A stretch of DNA of 64,000 nucleotides from PFL42 sp963789825 (GTDB taxonomy: Bacteria; Chloroflexota; Anaerolineae; Anaerolineales; E44-bin32). The stretch lies in contig CAWBME010000005.1 in assembly GCA_963789825.1 (NCBI GenBank), positions 186,001 through 250,000 on the forward strand, read 5' to 3'. Under the pieces are notes generated by a model. It ran no database searches. It was not told where the DNA came from and saw only the letters and a list, made by a program, of their open reading frames with translations. A program made the translations under genes and the position numbers. Shown here in pieces: positions 29,265 through 37,991 of the stretch (positions within the stretch are counted from its first letter, which is position 1; the number at the start of each line of letters is the position of its first letter).

Positions 29265-29454
29265 CGGACTTGTCGGTCGGTTTGTCCGGATCCTTGCGAG
29301 TGAAGATGCCCTTGATGCGGCCCCAATAGATGCGCACGGCCAGGGCGGCGCCCAAGATGGCGGCCACCAGCAGCTGCAGCAGATAGCTGCCGGAGCCGGG
29401 GTCGAGGTAGGCGGCCGGGCGAAAGAGGAATGGGAAATCCATCGTGGTTGTCAT
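29254..29454 (-). CDS. Small membrane protein with LDPGSGSYLLQLLVA motif
   Basis: A 66-residue protein with a short head, the motif YLDPGSGSYLLQLLVAAI leading into one membrane helix, and a charged tail (RIYWGRIKGIFTRKDPDKP). This motif recurs in short proteins encoded next to glycan-modifying methyltransferases and sulfatase-like enzymes in several phyla; no function is established to my knowledge. Its end overlaps the methyltransferase start, so the two are probably translated together. Confidence 0.7.
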   Translation of the reverse strand: MTTTMDFPFLFRPAAYLDPGSGSYLLQLLVAAILGAALAVRIYWGRIKGIFTRKDPDKPTDKSDEQ

Positions 29455-29666
29455 CTCCAGGGTGGGGCTGCGCTACCGGAGTTCGTATTGTACCCGAGCC
29501 GGGCGTGCGACCGGCATGGATCGGGCTCGCAGGGATCCGGGCTCACTCGAGTTGGGCAAGAATTGGCCTGCAGGTCGCAGTCGCTCATCGCTGGCAGTGG
29601 AGGTTTGCGCTCCTGGCGTGGGAGTGAGACACAACCGCCCGCCTGTTGGAAGGCGGGCGGCTTAGG

Positions 29667-29741
29667 CGCCCTCGGCGTGACTTGAACACGCGACCCTTTG
29701 CTCCGCAAGCAAATGCTCTATCCAAACTGAGCTACGAGGGC
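29667..29741 (-). tRNA. tRNA-Arg (anticodon GCG)
   Basis: Cloverleaf: acceptor GCCCTCG/CGAGGGC, D arm AGCTCAG, anticodon arm TTTGC-TTGCGGA-GCAAA, T arm with GTTCAAGTC. The anticodon GCG reads CGC. CCA is not encoded; GCCT follows instead. Confidence 0.93.
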
Positions 29742-29773
29742 ACGACGCTTGCTGTGCTGCTGCTCACGAAAGG

Positions 29774-29865
29774 CGGGGAGGGAGGGATTCGAACCCTCGG
29801 TCGAGGCTTTAGTCCCCGACAAGCGCTTAGCAGGCGCCCCCGTTCGTCCACTCCGGCACCTCCCC
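29774..29865 (-). tRNA. tRNA-Ser (anticodon GCT)
   Basis: Type II cloverleaf with a long variable arm. Acceptor GGGGAGG/CCTCCCC, anticodon loop CTGCTAA, T loop GGTTCGAATCC. Reads AGC/AGT. CCA is not encoded. Confidence 0.94.
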
Positions 29866-29878
29866 ACGCACTCGGTTT

Positions 29879-29969
<91 letters not shown>

Positions 29970-30001
29970 GGGTCCAAGTGGCTCCCATCCGACGCCCGCG
30001 C

Positions 30002-30030
30002 ATTCTACCACGCAGGACGGGGGCCGTAAA
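30002..30030 (-). promoter_or_regulatory. Promoter of the tRNA cluster
   Basis: On the minus strand TTTACG and TAGAAT are spaced by 17 bases, and TGG directly before TAGAAT makes it also an extended -10. Transcription would start about 25 bases before tRNA-Ser(TGA). Confidence 0.7.
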
Positions 30031-30480
30031 GCGGGCGTATGGATAGCAGACGCCCGGGATTCCCAGCGGCGCCCCCGCCCTGCTCTGCGCGAGAAGGCCG
30101 CCGGGCGGCAGGGTGCCCTGGCGCCGCGCCGCTTCCCCAATCGACCACTACCGGACCTGGATCCTGGGCGGGGGCACTCCCGGGATCGTACGCAACCCCA
30201 TCGACACCGTCGACCTGCCTGCGTTTGCCTCTGCTCCATTTCACCATGCTGCGTGATCGCCGCCGGCCGCCGGTTGAGTGTGAGCGTGAGGGTGCGGGGG
30301 GGTGCGCCATCGCTGTGGGATCACCGGCGTCGGCCGCACCTCGCCAGGGGATCTGCCGCCCGAGCGCGGACGCCGGAAGCGCCGAGGCGGAAGCGCAGGG
30401 TCGAAGCAGGTCACCACTTCCTGATCCAGTTCCTTCGCCTGGCCTCACCGCGTGAACTCAACGCACCGAGGTGCTCACGC
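30031..30480. other. Noncoding region between tRNA promoter and methyltransferase
   Basis: About 450 bases with no supported gene. I looked for RNase P RNA, SRP RNA and tmRNA signatures on both strands and saw none of their conserved cores. Confidence 0.35.
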
Positions 30481-31200
30481 TCAGCCTGGCTTTGCCCAGG
30501 ACTGATACAGCCCGAGCCGCCCCTCCTCTCCATCGGAGTAGCGCTCCGCCGATGCTGCCAGCCCGGCGCTTTCAGCCAGCGCTGCAAGCTCGGAGGGCAT
30601 GAAGTGATGCACATAGCGCAGGCCGCCGCTGCCCTGTCGCCAGTCCAGCAGGTAGTCTCCGGGATCCACTTCGCTGGCCGCCAGTCCGAGGCGATCCCAG
30701 GGAATCACGCGCCGGCGCAGCCGCTCAAGCTCGAGGAAGTTCCACACGGAGACTTCGACCCTGCCGGCATCGTCGAGAAGCCGCGCCAGGTCAGACGCTA
30801 CCCGCTGACGCAGCGCGTTGCCCGGCAGATGGTGCAGCACCGCGAAGCCGAGGATCACGGAGAAAGCTGGCGCCAGCCCGTCGCTCCAGCTTGGCTGTGC
30901 CAGATCTGCGGCGAAAAAGGCGAACCCGGGTTGGACGACAGCCTGCCGGGCGAGCTCCAGCAGCTGTGGACTGGCATCGATTCCGGTGTACCCGCCGGGG
31001 TGCCCTTGCAGGGCAAGCTGACGGGCAACCACGCCGTGCCCGCATCCGATGTCCAGCAGGCGGGCCGAGGGATCGATAGACTTGAGCACGGTGGCGACTC
31101 CCGGCTGCGGTCGGCGCCGAGTCTCGGCGAAGGAGCGCGCGTGGGCTTGGTAGAATGTCGCGTTGAGCGCCAGGAGGCGCTGGACGACTTCCGCTTGCAT
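30481..31200 (-). CDS. Trm9/ALKBH8-like SAM-dependent methyltransferase
   Basis: I start at MQAEVVQRLLALNATFYQAH because the frame before it is noncoding in character. The segment NATFYQAHARSFAETRRRPQPGV matches the entry region of Trm9/ALKBH8 methyltransferases. It is followed by motif I ARLLDIGCGHG (47-56), YTGIDASPQLLELAR, and the late GLRYVHHFMPSELAALAESAG, which parallels the RYYH...EL element of that family. Eukaryotic Trm9 methylates the carboxymethyl group placed by Elongator on U34 of tRNA. This gene is divergent from Elp3, the catalytic subunit of that pathway, which strongly supports a tRNA role. A generic methyltransferase remains possible. Confidence 0.72.
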   Translation of the reverse strand: MQAEVVQRLLALNATFYQAHARSFAETRRRPQPGVATVLKSIDPSARLLDIGCGHGVVARQLALQGHPGGYTGIDASPQLLELARQAVVQPGFAFFAADLAQPSWSDGLAPAFSVILGFAVLHHLPGNALRQRVASDLARLLDDAGRVEVSVWNFLELERLRRRVIPWDRLGLAASEVDPGDYLLDWRQGSGGLRYVHHFMPSELAALAESAGLAASAERYSDGEEGRLGLYQSWAKPG

Positions 31201-31228
31201 GGGCGGGAGTATACAGCCACGGGGTGCC

Positions 31229-32893
31229 ATGACCGAGGGCAGGAACACAGCCAGATCACCAGAGGCTCGGCAGCGCGCCTGGATGTCTGCCCGGTGCTAT
31301 TCGCCGGAGCAGCTGGCCTTGGCGCGGGCGGTGCTGGCCGAGGTGCGCAGTGGGACGCCCCTCGAACGCGCCGTGCGGGCGTGGCCGCAGCCGGATGGCG
31401 GCCATCTCCCCAAACACCTGCTGGTCTACGTGTACCGCTCGCTGATCGCCGAGGGCGAATGGCTCCCAGCGCCAGAGGTCCTCGCCCAGATCCGCATGAA
31501 GCCGGTACGCACGCTTTCGGGCGTGACCACCCTCACGGTTCTGACCGCGCCCTACGCCTGCCCAGGCGAGTGCCTGTTCTGCCCGACGGAAGAGCGCATG
31601 CCGAAGTCGTACCTGGCGGACGAGCCGGGGGCGATGCGCGCCTTGCAGCATGCCTTCGATCCGTGGGCACAGGTGTCCGCCCGGCTAGAGGCGCTGCAGG
31701 CCATCGGGCACCCGACGCAGAAGGTCGAGCTGCTCATTCTGGGGGGCACCTGGAGCGCCTATCCGCGCGCCTACCAAAGCTGGTTTGTTCAGCGCTGCCT
31801 GGAGGCGCTCAACGGTGCAGCGGCATCGGGGCTGGAAACGGCTCAGGCCGCCAACGAGGGCGCGGCGCACCGCAACGTCGGCCTGTCCATCGAGACACGT
31901 CCAGACTGCGTCAGCCTGGGCGAGGTTGCCCACCTGCGGCGGCTCGGCGTGACCAAGGTACAACTCGGCGCGCAGAGCTGCGACGATCGCCTGCTGGCGC
32001 TGAACCGACGCGGGCACACTGTGGCCGATACGCGGCAAGCGATGCGCCTGCTGCGGGCTGCCGGTCTGAAGATCGTGCTGCATTGGATGCCGAATCTGCT
32101 CGGAGCGACGCCGAAGACCGACGGCGAGGACTTCGCCCGGCTGTGGGCCTCGGAGGACCTACGACCCGACGAGCTCAAGATCTACCCGACGCAGCTGCTG
32201 CCGGGGACGGGCCTGGCAGAGGCGTGGGCGCGCGGCGAGTACGTTCCGTACACGGTGGGCGAGCTGGTGGATTTGCTGGCGGACCTCAAGCCTTCGATCC
32301 CTCGCTACTGCCGCGTCAACCGGGTGGTGCGAGACATCCCGTCCCATCACGTCCTCGACGGCAACCGGCGCACCAGCCTACGGCAGGACGTCTTGCGCGC
32401 CTTGAGCGAGCGTGGGCGGACATGCAACTGCATTCGCTGCCGCGAGGTCCGCTCGGCGCACATCCCCGAAGACGGGTTGTTGCCGCACAGCTTGAGCTAC
32501 GCCGCCGCCGGCGGCACGGAGCACTTCCTGTCGTTCGACACGGCAGACGACCGACTGGCCGGTTATCTGCGGCTGTGGCTTCCGGGGAAGGGTTCAGTCT
32601 CGACGGGGCTGACCGATCTGAGCCAGGCGGCGATCATCCGTGAGGTGCACGTGTACGGCCCTTCGCTCCCGCTGGGCGATGCCTCGCACGGTGCGGCGCA
32701 GCATGCTGGTGTGGGTGCCCGGCTGGTGGCGTGGGGCGAGGACGTTGCGATGCAGGCCGGCTTTCGGCGTATGGCGATCATCGCCGCCCTCGGCACACGG
32801 CCGTACTACCGGCGGCTCGGCTACCGCCTGGGGGAGAGCTACATGCTGAAGTCGTTGGGGGAGGAGGCGGACGTCGCCGGGGACGCCGGCTGA
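31229..32893 (+). CDS. elp3: Elp3-type tRNA U34 carboxymethylation enzyme (radical SAM / GNAT)
   Basis: Uses acetyl-CoA and SAM radical chemistry to build the carboxymethyl group on wobble uridine of tRNA. Start chosen at MTEGRNTARS, where Elp3 similarity begins soon after. The radical SAM cysteines are Cys111, Cys115 and Cys118 (YACPGECLFCPTEERMPKSYL). LLILGGTWSAYP, GLSIETRPDCV and HWMPNLLGATPKTD follow, then a GNAT domain from about 440 to the end with GVGARLVAWGEDVAMQAG and ALGTRPYYRRLGYRL. The length of 554 residues fits stand-alone bacterial and archaeal Elp3; the Dehalococcoides enzyme of this phylum has a known structure. Confidence 0.95.
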   Translation: MTEGRNTARSPEARQRAWMSARCYSPEQLALARAVLAEVRSGTPLERAVRAWPQPDGGHLPKHLLVYVYRSLIAEGEWLPAPEVLAQIRMKPVRTLSGVTTLTVLTAPYACPGECLFCPTEERMPKSYLADEPGAMRALQHAFDPWAQVSARLEALQAIGHPTQKVELLILGGTWSAYPRAYQSWFVQRCLEALNGAAASGLETAQAANEGAAHRNVGLSIETRPDCVSLGEVAHLRRLGVTKVQLGAQSCDDRLLALNRRGHTVADTRQAMRLLRAAGLKIVLHWMPNLLGATPKTDGEDFARLWASEDLRPDELKIYPTQLLPGTGLAEAWARGEYVPYTVGELVDLLADLKPSIPRYCRVNRVVRDIPSHHVLDGNRRTSLRQDVLRALSERGRTCNCIRCREVRSAHIPEDGLLPHSLSYAAAGGTEHFLSFDTADDRLAGYLRLWLPGKGSVSTGLTDLSQAAIIREVHVYGPSLPLGDASHGAAQHAGVGARLVAWGEDVAMQAGFRRMAIIAALGTRPYYRRLGYRLGESYMLKSLGEEADVAGDAG

Positions 32894-32907
32894 GACCAGC
32901 CTCCGGC

Positions 32908-33285
32908 CTACTCGGCGCGCGCGACGGCCACCGGCGTCCCGCTGCGGACGGCGGCGAACACGCTGGCGTCGCCTTCCACCCTGCCAAACGGATTGACGTT
33001 GCTGTAGGCCCGCGGCTCGTCTCCCGCGCTGGCCGGGGTCGGCCCGAAGAAGATGCAGAACGCCGAACCGACCGGCCAGTATCCCAGCTCACCGACCTGC
33101 ATCACCTGCCGCGCTCCGGCGCCCTCATCCAGCCGGACCGGGATCTCGAAGTACACCTCTTCACCCCAGCGGCTGGCGGAAGCCTCGATAGGCAGTGCGC
33201 TCCAGATAGCTTGTGCTGTTGGGGAAGAGTCGAGTTCGGCGATGGCCGACACCTTGCCGGCCGTGATGCGGATGCGCTTGGGCAC
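32908..33285 (-). CDS. Cyclophilin-like (PF04126/TM1367-type) protein
   Basis: The GTG start follows GGAGG with five-base spacing and gives a 125-residue protein VPKRIRITAGKVSAIAELDSSPTA. The family core is clear: WGEEVYFEIPV, VGELGYWPVGSAFCIFFGPTP and NPFGRVEGDASVF. Members have a cyclophilin-like beta barrel without demonstrated prolyl isomerase activity. It lies convergent with elp3 with 14 bases between the stops. Specific role unknown. Confidence 0.8.
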   Translation of the reverse strand: MPKRIRITAGKVSAIAELDSSPTAQAIWSALPIEASASRWGEEVYFEIPVRLDEGAGARQVMQVGELGYWPVGSAFCIFFGPTPASAGDEPRAYSNVNPFGRVEGDASVFAAVRSGTPVAVARAE

Positions 33286-33672
33286 GGAGACCTCCACGAG
33301 GCGGGTCGAGCCGGGAGTATACCATCCGCTGCTTGCGGTCGCACGGTAGCGGGCGCTCGGGCGAATCGACGCGTGCTTCTCCCTGGCCGGCTGGGAGGAT
33401 CCTGATGAGATCCTGACGACACCCTCTTCGCCCTCACGACGCCGCTCTCTCACCAAGATCGATGGTCAGATCGGCGAAGCAGCCGGAGGTCGAAGAGAAC
33501 TTGCAGCTGCGGGGAGGATGATGAGTTCGTTCGTGCCTTTCGCCACAATCCCCGGACTCCCGAATGGGAAGGCGGCGCCCCTGCGGCAACTCAGCGGGAC
33601 AAAGGCCCACGCAGGATGGGTGTGGGGCGCAAGGGAGAGGCGAGACCTCTGGCGGAGGTCTCCCCGAACTCG
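33286..33672. other. Intergenic region before the ABC exporter gene end
   Basis: About 390 bases without a supported gene or a convincing terminator. Two short near-direct repeats of 'gatcctgatgagatcctgac' type occur near 33400; they are not otherwise notable. Confidence 0.35.
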
Positions 33673-35520
33673 CTAGCGGTAGGACTCGGCCTGCAAGGTG
33701 AACAGGTGGGCGTAGAGCCCGCCGAGGGCGAGCAGGTCGGCGTGACTGCCGCGCTCCTTGATCGTCCCGCCTTCGACGACGTAGATGCAGTCGGCCATGC
33801 GCACGGTGGAGAAGCGGTGGCTGATCAGAATCGCCGTGCGGTCGGCGGTCAGCTCGCGGAACTGCTGGAAGACCTGGAACTCGTTCTCGGCGTCGAGGGC
33901 GGCGGTGGGTTCGTCGAGGATCAGGATCTCGCAGTCGCGCATGAAGGCGCGCGCCAGGGCGATCTTCTGCCACTCGCCGCCGGAGAGGTCGCGGCCGCGT
34001 GTGAACCATCGACCCAGCGTGGTCTCATATCCTTCGGGCAGCCCGGCGATCACCGTGTCGGCGCCGCTCATGGCGGCCGCCCGCTCGATGCGGCCACGGT
34101 CGTCGAGGGCCTCGATCTGGCCGAGGCCGATGTTCTCGGCGGCCGACAGATGGTAGCGCACGAAGTCCTGGAAGATCACACCGATGCGGTGACGCAGCTG
34201 CTCGATGTCGTACTCACGCAGATCGACGCCGTCCAGCAGCACCTGCCCCTCGCTCGGGTCGTACAGGCGGGTGATCAGCTTGACGATTGTGGTCTTTCCT
34301 GCGCCGTTGGGTCCGACCAGGGCGATCTTCTCCCCGGGACGGATGGCGAAGCTGACCTGACGCAGTGCCCAGTTCTCCTGCCCGGGGTAGCGGAAGGATA
34401 CCTCGCGGAACTCGATGCCCACTTGCAGCGGACGAGGCACGGGTCGCGGGGACGCGCTCTGGGCCATCAACGGTTCAAGTTCCAGGAACGAGAACAGGTT
34501 GCTCATGAACAGCCCGTTCTCGTACAGCTCGCTCACTTCGAAGAAGATGCTCTCGAAGGTCGACTGGCTGTTGCGGAAGATGCTCAGGTACATTGTCATT
34601 TCGCCCAACGTGATGGCGCCTGCCAGCGTGCGCCAGACGATCCAGGCGTAGGCCCCGTAGTAGGTCAGCGTTGCCAGCAGTCCCCAACCGAGCGACGCCA
34701 GGCTGCGCTTCTGGGCAATGGCCTGGTCCTCGCGCAGGAAGCTCCAGAACAGGCTGGCGTAGCGACCGAGCAGCGGCTCGCCGAGCGAGAACAGCTTGAC
34801 CTCTTTGACGGCGTCGTAGTCGGTCAGCAGGTGCTCGAGGTAGGAGAGCCGTCGGGCCTCGGGCGCCCGCCACGAGAGCACGCGGAAGTTCAGTTCGGCG
34901 AAGCGACTCTGGGCGATGAAGGCGGGCAGCGTGGCCACGAAGAGCAGCAGCGCCAGCCAGGGGCTGAAGCGGATCAGCAGCAAGGCGAAAGTTCCCAGCG
35001 TGATCAGGTTCTGCACCAGGTAGAAGCTGCCGTTGACAATGCGCAACCCGCGCCAGTCCGCCTCGCGGCGTGCATTCTGCAGCTTGTCGTAGTATTCTGC
35101 GTTCTCGAAGTGCGTCAGGTCGAGCTCGAGCGCCTTGCGGATGATGCGTGTGTTGATCGACAGGTTGAGGCGCGCGTGCAGAACATGTTCGGAGAGCGTC
35201 CGGAGTTGGCTGTTGAGCGCCTGCAGCACCACCAGCACAGCCTCGGCCAGCAGCAGCGGGGCAATCGCCTGCAGCCCGCTCAGCGGATCGACCTGGGCGC
35301 TGAGCGAGCCGACCACGCTGTCGACGATCAACTTGGCTAACCAGGCTTGGGCCGCTGGCAGCAGAGCGCCGACCAGCGTGCAGGCCGCCATACCCAGCGT
35401 GGACAGCCGGTGGGCCTCCCACGACAGGCGGAACGCCCGCAGAACGTTGGCGGCTGAGGCGCGGATCTGGGACCAGCGTTCGCGGGTGGAGGTTGCCTGG
35501 GGGGTTGTCAGATCGGACAT
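33673..35520 (-). CDS. ABC exporter half-transporter (membrane + ATPase fused)
   Basis: A 615-residue protein with a six-helix exporter domain (about 30-340) and an ATP-binding domain (about 370-610). Walker A is GPNGAGKTT, the signature is LSGGEWQKIALARAF, Walker B is ILILDEPTAALD, and the switch His is in LISHRFSTVRMAD. It should work as a homodimer, or with a partner encoded elsewhere, exporting a lipid, drug or peptide. The membrane domain belongs to the group with the YYDKLQNARREADWR coupling helix, often near lantibiotic or lipid exporters. Substrate unknown. It is divergent from the sigma factor gene. Confidence 0.92.
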   Translation of the reverse strand: MSDLTTPQATSTRERWSQIRASAANVLRAFRLSWEAHRLSTLGMAACTLVGALLPAAQAWLAKLIVDSVVGSLSAQVDPLSGLQAIAPLLLAEAVLVVLQALNSQLRTLSEHVLHARLNLSINTRIIRKALELDLTHFENAEYYDKLQNARREADWRGLRIVNGSFYLVQNLITLGTFALLLIRFSPWLALLLFVATLPAFIAQSRFAELNFRVLSWRAPEARRLSYLEHLLTDYDAVKEVKLFSLGEPLLGRYASLFWSFLREDQAIAQKRSLASLGWGLLATLTYYGAYAWIVWRTLAGAITLGEMTMYLSIFRNSQSTFESIFFEVSELYENGLFMSNLFSFLELEPLMAQSASPRPVPRPLQVGIEFREVSFRYPGQENWALRQVSFAIRPGEKIALVGPNGAGKTTIVKLITRLYDPSEGQVLLDGVDLREYDIEQLRHRIGVIFQDFVRYHLSAAENIGLGQIEALDDRGRIERAAAMSGADTVIAGLPEGYETTLGRWFTRGRDLSGGEWQKIALARAFMRDCEILILDEPTAALDAENEFQVFQQFRELTADRTAILISHRFSTVRMADCIYVVEGGTIKERGSHADLLALGGLYAHLFTLQAESYR

Positions 35521-35650
35521 CGGCGAGCATCATATCATGCGCCCTGGGTCAGGCGGGTCCGTCCCGCCCCCCGAGGCCCTTCCCCGCGATGCAACCGCCC
35601 CAGCCGTCCTGCGTATAGGGGGGTGAAGGTGAAGCCTTCCGGGATCCGAC

Positions 35651-36265
35651 ATGCGGATTGACCCAACGCAGCTTGCACAGGAGGCCCAATGGGCGCGTCA
35701 GGCCAGCCAGGGGGACGAACAGGCATTCGCCCGGTTGGTGGAGGTGTTCCAGGTGCCGGTCTACAACCTGTGCTACCGCATGCTGGGTGAGCCGGCCGAG
35801 GCGGAGGATGCCGCCCAGGAGGCGTTCCTCAAGGCCTACCGCGGCCTGCACCGCTACGACCCCGAGCGCCGCTTCGGATCTTGGTGCCTCTCGGTCGCCG
35901 CACACGAGTGCATCGACCGGCTGCGCCGTAGGCGGCAGTCCGCCGTTGCCTTGGACGCTGTCGATGAGGAGGTTGCGTTTCCCGATGCCGCGCCCGGCCC
36001 GGAATCCATGCTGATGCGCCGGGAACAGGAGCAGCGGGTGGGCCAGCTGCTGAAGCGCCTGAGCCCGCTCGACCGGGCCATCATCACGCTCAAGTACTGG
36101 TACGACATGCCGCTGGAAGAGATCGCCGAGGACCTTGGCCTGACGACCAGCGCCGTCAAGAGTCGGCTGCACCGCTCGCGTCGCGAGCTGGCTGAGCGGT
36201 ACCTGGAGTCTGCCAGCCTCGAACCCCTGCGTGGAGAGCTCTCCGATGTCCCACTCCCCGTTTGA
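35651..36265 (+). CDS. ECF-type RNA polymerase sigma factor
   Basis: Region 2 is at residues 25-95 (FQVPVYNLCYRMLGEPAEAEDAAQEAFLKAYRGL, then FGSWCLSVAAHECIDRLRRRR) and region 4 at 125-190 (LKRLSPLDRAIITLKYWYDMPLEEIAEDLGLTTSAVKSRLHRSRREL). Region 3 is missing, as expected for extracytoplasmic-function sigma factors. Its last codons overlap the anti-sigma gene that follows. It should direct a small regulon responding to envelope stress. Confidence 0.94.
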   Translation: MRIDPTQLAQEAQWARQASQGDEQAFARLVEVFQVPVYNLCYRMLGEPAEAEDAAQEAFLKAYRGLHRYDPERRFGSWCLSVAAHECIDRLRRRRQSAVALDAVDEEVAFPDAAPGPESMLMRREQEQRVGQLLKRLSPLDRAIITLKYWYDMPLEEIAEDLGLTTSAVKSRLHRSRRELAERYLESASLEPLRGELSDVPLPV

Positions 36266-36803
36266 CAACTGGCTGTTCTCGGATGACCCACGCTCGGCGC
36301 AGGAGGCGGAGCAGCTGCGCCAACACCTGACGGCCTGCGTCCAGTGCCGGGCGCTGCAAGCTGCGTGGGCGGAGGTGCGTCGGGACCTGGATGGTGTGCC
36401 GGAGGCCACCCCGCAACCGGGCTTCGCCGGACGGTGGGAGGCACGCCTAGCGCTGGAGAGCCGGCGGCGGGCACGCCGCCAATCGATGGCTGTGCTTGCC
36501 GTCCTGGTGGTGTGTCTGGCTGGCGCGATCTTGGGGGCCGCCTGGCTGGGCGTCGCCTCGCCCTTGCGCCTGCCAGACGTGGGCGAACTGGTCTCGAGCG
36601 CTGTGCGCGGAATGGCCAACGTCACCGTGCTCTTCTATGTCGGCAGGCAGATCCTGTCCTCGTTGGCGGGGCCGATTGGACCGGCGGCGATCGTCGGAGG
36701 GGGAGGGGTGCTAACCGCGGCCGCAGCTGGCCTGATCGGCGCCTGGCTGCTGGTGATCTACCAACTCAACTGGTCTCAAGCTCAGAAAGGAGCTCAACGA
36801 TGA
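36246..36803 (+). CDS. Membrane anti-sigma factor with zinc-finger motif
   Basis: The N-terminal part carries HLTACVQC, an HxxxCxxC zinc motif of anti-sigma domains, before a membrane helix (SMAVLAVLVVCLAGAILGAAWLGV). A further hydrophobic segment follows near the C terminus (IVGGGGVLTAAAAGLIGAWLLVIY). It overlaps the sigma gene and would hold it inactive at the membrane. The start could also be a GTG 15 bases earlier. Confidence 0.85.
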   Translation: MSHSPFDNWLFSDDPRSAQEAEQLRQHLTACVQCRALQAAWAEVRRDLDGVPEATPQPGFAGRWEARLALESRRRARRQSMAVLAVLVVCLAGAILGAAWLGVASPLRLPDVGELVSSAVRGMANVTVLFYVGRQILSSLAGPIGPAAIVGGGGVLTAAAAGLIGAWLLVIYQLNWSQAQKGAQR

Positions 36804-37834
36804 AACGTGTTCTGACGGTTCTCTTGCTGGCGGCACTGTTGCTGGCGCTGCCGGCGACTGCCTTGGCCGCACCTGCGCTGCAGGAGGGCGGCGAGGGAAA
36901 GGTGGTGATGGGAGGGGTGTACACCCTCGGCCCCGGACAGAGCCTGAACGAGGACCTGGTGGTTCTCGGGGGCGTCGCCACCCTGGCCGACGGGTCGACG
37001 GTCAATGGGGATGTCGCCGTCATCGGCGGCGCGCTGACGGCGAATGGCACCATCAATGGGGATGTGGCCGCCGTCGGCGCGGCGGTGACCTTCGGCAATC
37101 AGGCGGTGGTCACCGGCGATGTCCAGTCGTTCGCCGCGGCGGTAACCCGCGCCGAAGGTGCGCAGGTGCAGGGCCAGGAAATCACCGGGCAAATCCAGCA
37201 GCCGGAGTTCCCGCTGGCCCCCATCGCCCCGTCGATTCCGTTTATGCAGTCGTTCACCTTGCCTCCACAAGTGCAGACATTCTCCAGCAACCCGCTGTGG
37301 GCCATGGGGGCCTCGGGAGCGATGCAGGGCCTTTCCTACATCGTCCAGGCCCTGCTGATGGCGGGATTGGCGGTGCTCGTGGTGATCTTCTGGCCGAAGC
37401 CGATTCAGCGCGCAAGTCATGCGATCGCCGAAGCGCCGTGGTCGGCTGCCGGCGTGGGCGTGCTGACCGGGATCGTGGCGCCGGTGCTGCTCTTCGTCCT
37501 GGCCATCACGATCTGCCTGATTCCGCTAGCAATCCTTGGCCTGCTGCTCCTCATCGCGGCCATTGTGTTCGGCTGGATCGCGGTGGGCTACGAGATCGGC
37601 CTGCGCCTGGCGCGGGCCTTCAAGTGGTCGCTCGAACCGGCGCCAGCCGCTGGGCTGGGGACACTGCTGGTCTGGGCAGTCGCCAACGGCATCGCCTTCA
37701 TCCCGTGTGTCGGCTGGCTGGCGCCGCTGGTGGTCGGCGCCGTAGGCTTGGGCGGGGTGCTGCTGACGCGCTTCGGCCGGAAGGACTATCCAACGCTCGC
37801 GCCGTCGGCGGAGGTTGCTGTCCCGACCGCCTGA
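36800..37834 (+). CDS. Secreted bactofilin-like beta-helix protein with C-terminal membrane helices
   Basis: A signal peptide (MKRVLTVLLLAALLLALPATALA) precedes a repeat region of about 110 residues in which short strands recur (NEDLVVLGGVATLADGS, VNGDVAVIGGALTANGT, INGDVAAVGAAVTFGNQ, VTGDVQSFAAAVTRAEG). This is the polymer-forming bactofilin pattern, but outside the membrane. Several membrane helices follow (about 190-330). The start overlaps the anti-sigma stop (ATGA) after AAAGGAG. It is probably a member or sensor of the regulon of the sigma factor encoded two genes upstream. Confidence 0.8.
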   Translation: MKRVLTVLLLAALLLALPATALAAPALQEGGEGKVVMGGVYTLGPGQSLNEDLVVLGGVATLADGSTVNGDVAVIGGALTANGTINGDVAAVGAAVTFGNQAVVTGDVQSFAAAVTRAEGAQVQGQEITGQIQQPEFPLAPIAPSIPFMQSFTLPPQVQTFSSNPLWAMGASGAMQGLSYIVQALLMAGLAVLVVIFWPKPIQRASHAIAEAPWSAAGVGVLTGIVAPVLLFVLAITICLIPLAILGLLLLIAAIVFGWIAVGYEIGLRLARAFKWSLEPAPAAGLGTLLVWAVANGIAFIPCVGWLAPLVVGAVGLGGVLLTRFGRKDYPTLAPSAEVAVPTA

Positions 37835-37862
37835 CCCGGGATATCTGCTGAATCAAACACAA

Positions 37863-37892
37863 CGTGGGATGCGGTCACCACCGCATCCCACG
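37863..37892. terminator. Bidirectional terminator hairpin
   Basis: CGTGGGATGCGGT and ACCGCATCCCACG make a 13-bp perfect stem with a 4-base loop between two convergent genes. It lacks a strong T tract but is well placed to stop both. Confidence 0.7.
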
Positions 37893-37991
37893 CTGTGTCT
37901 TCCCGGCCGCGGCCTTGCTCGGCGCAGGCTGCACATTGTGCTATCTGCGGGCGCCACAAGGCGGCCGATGCGGCGGAACCTGGCACGGGCC

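Noticed and set aside
30031..30480. RNase P RNA, SRP RNA or tmRNA gene
   Set aside because: None of the conserved cores of these RNAs was seen on either strand.
33616..35340. 574-codon open frame antisense to the ABC exporter
   Set aside because: Shadow of a clear ABC transporter; translation is Glu/Gln/Ala low-complexity.
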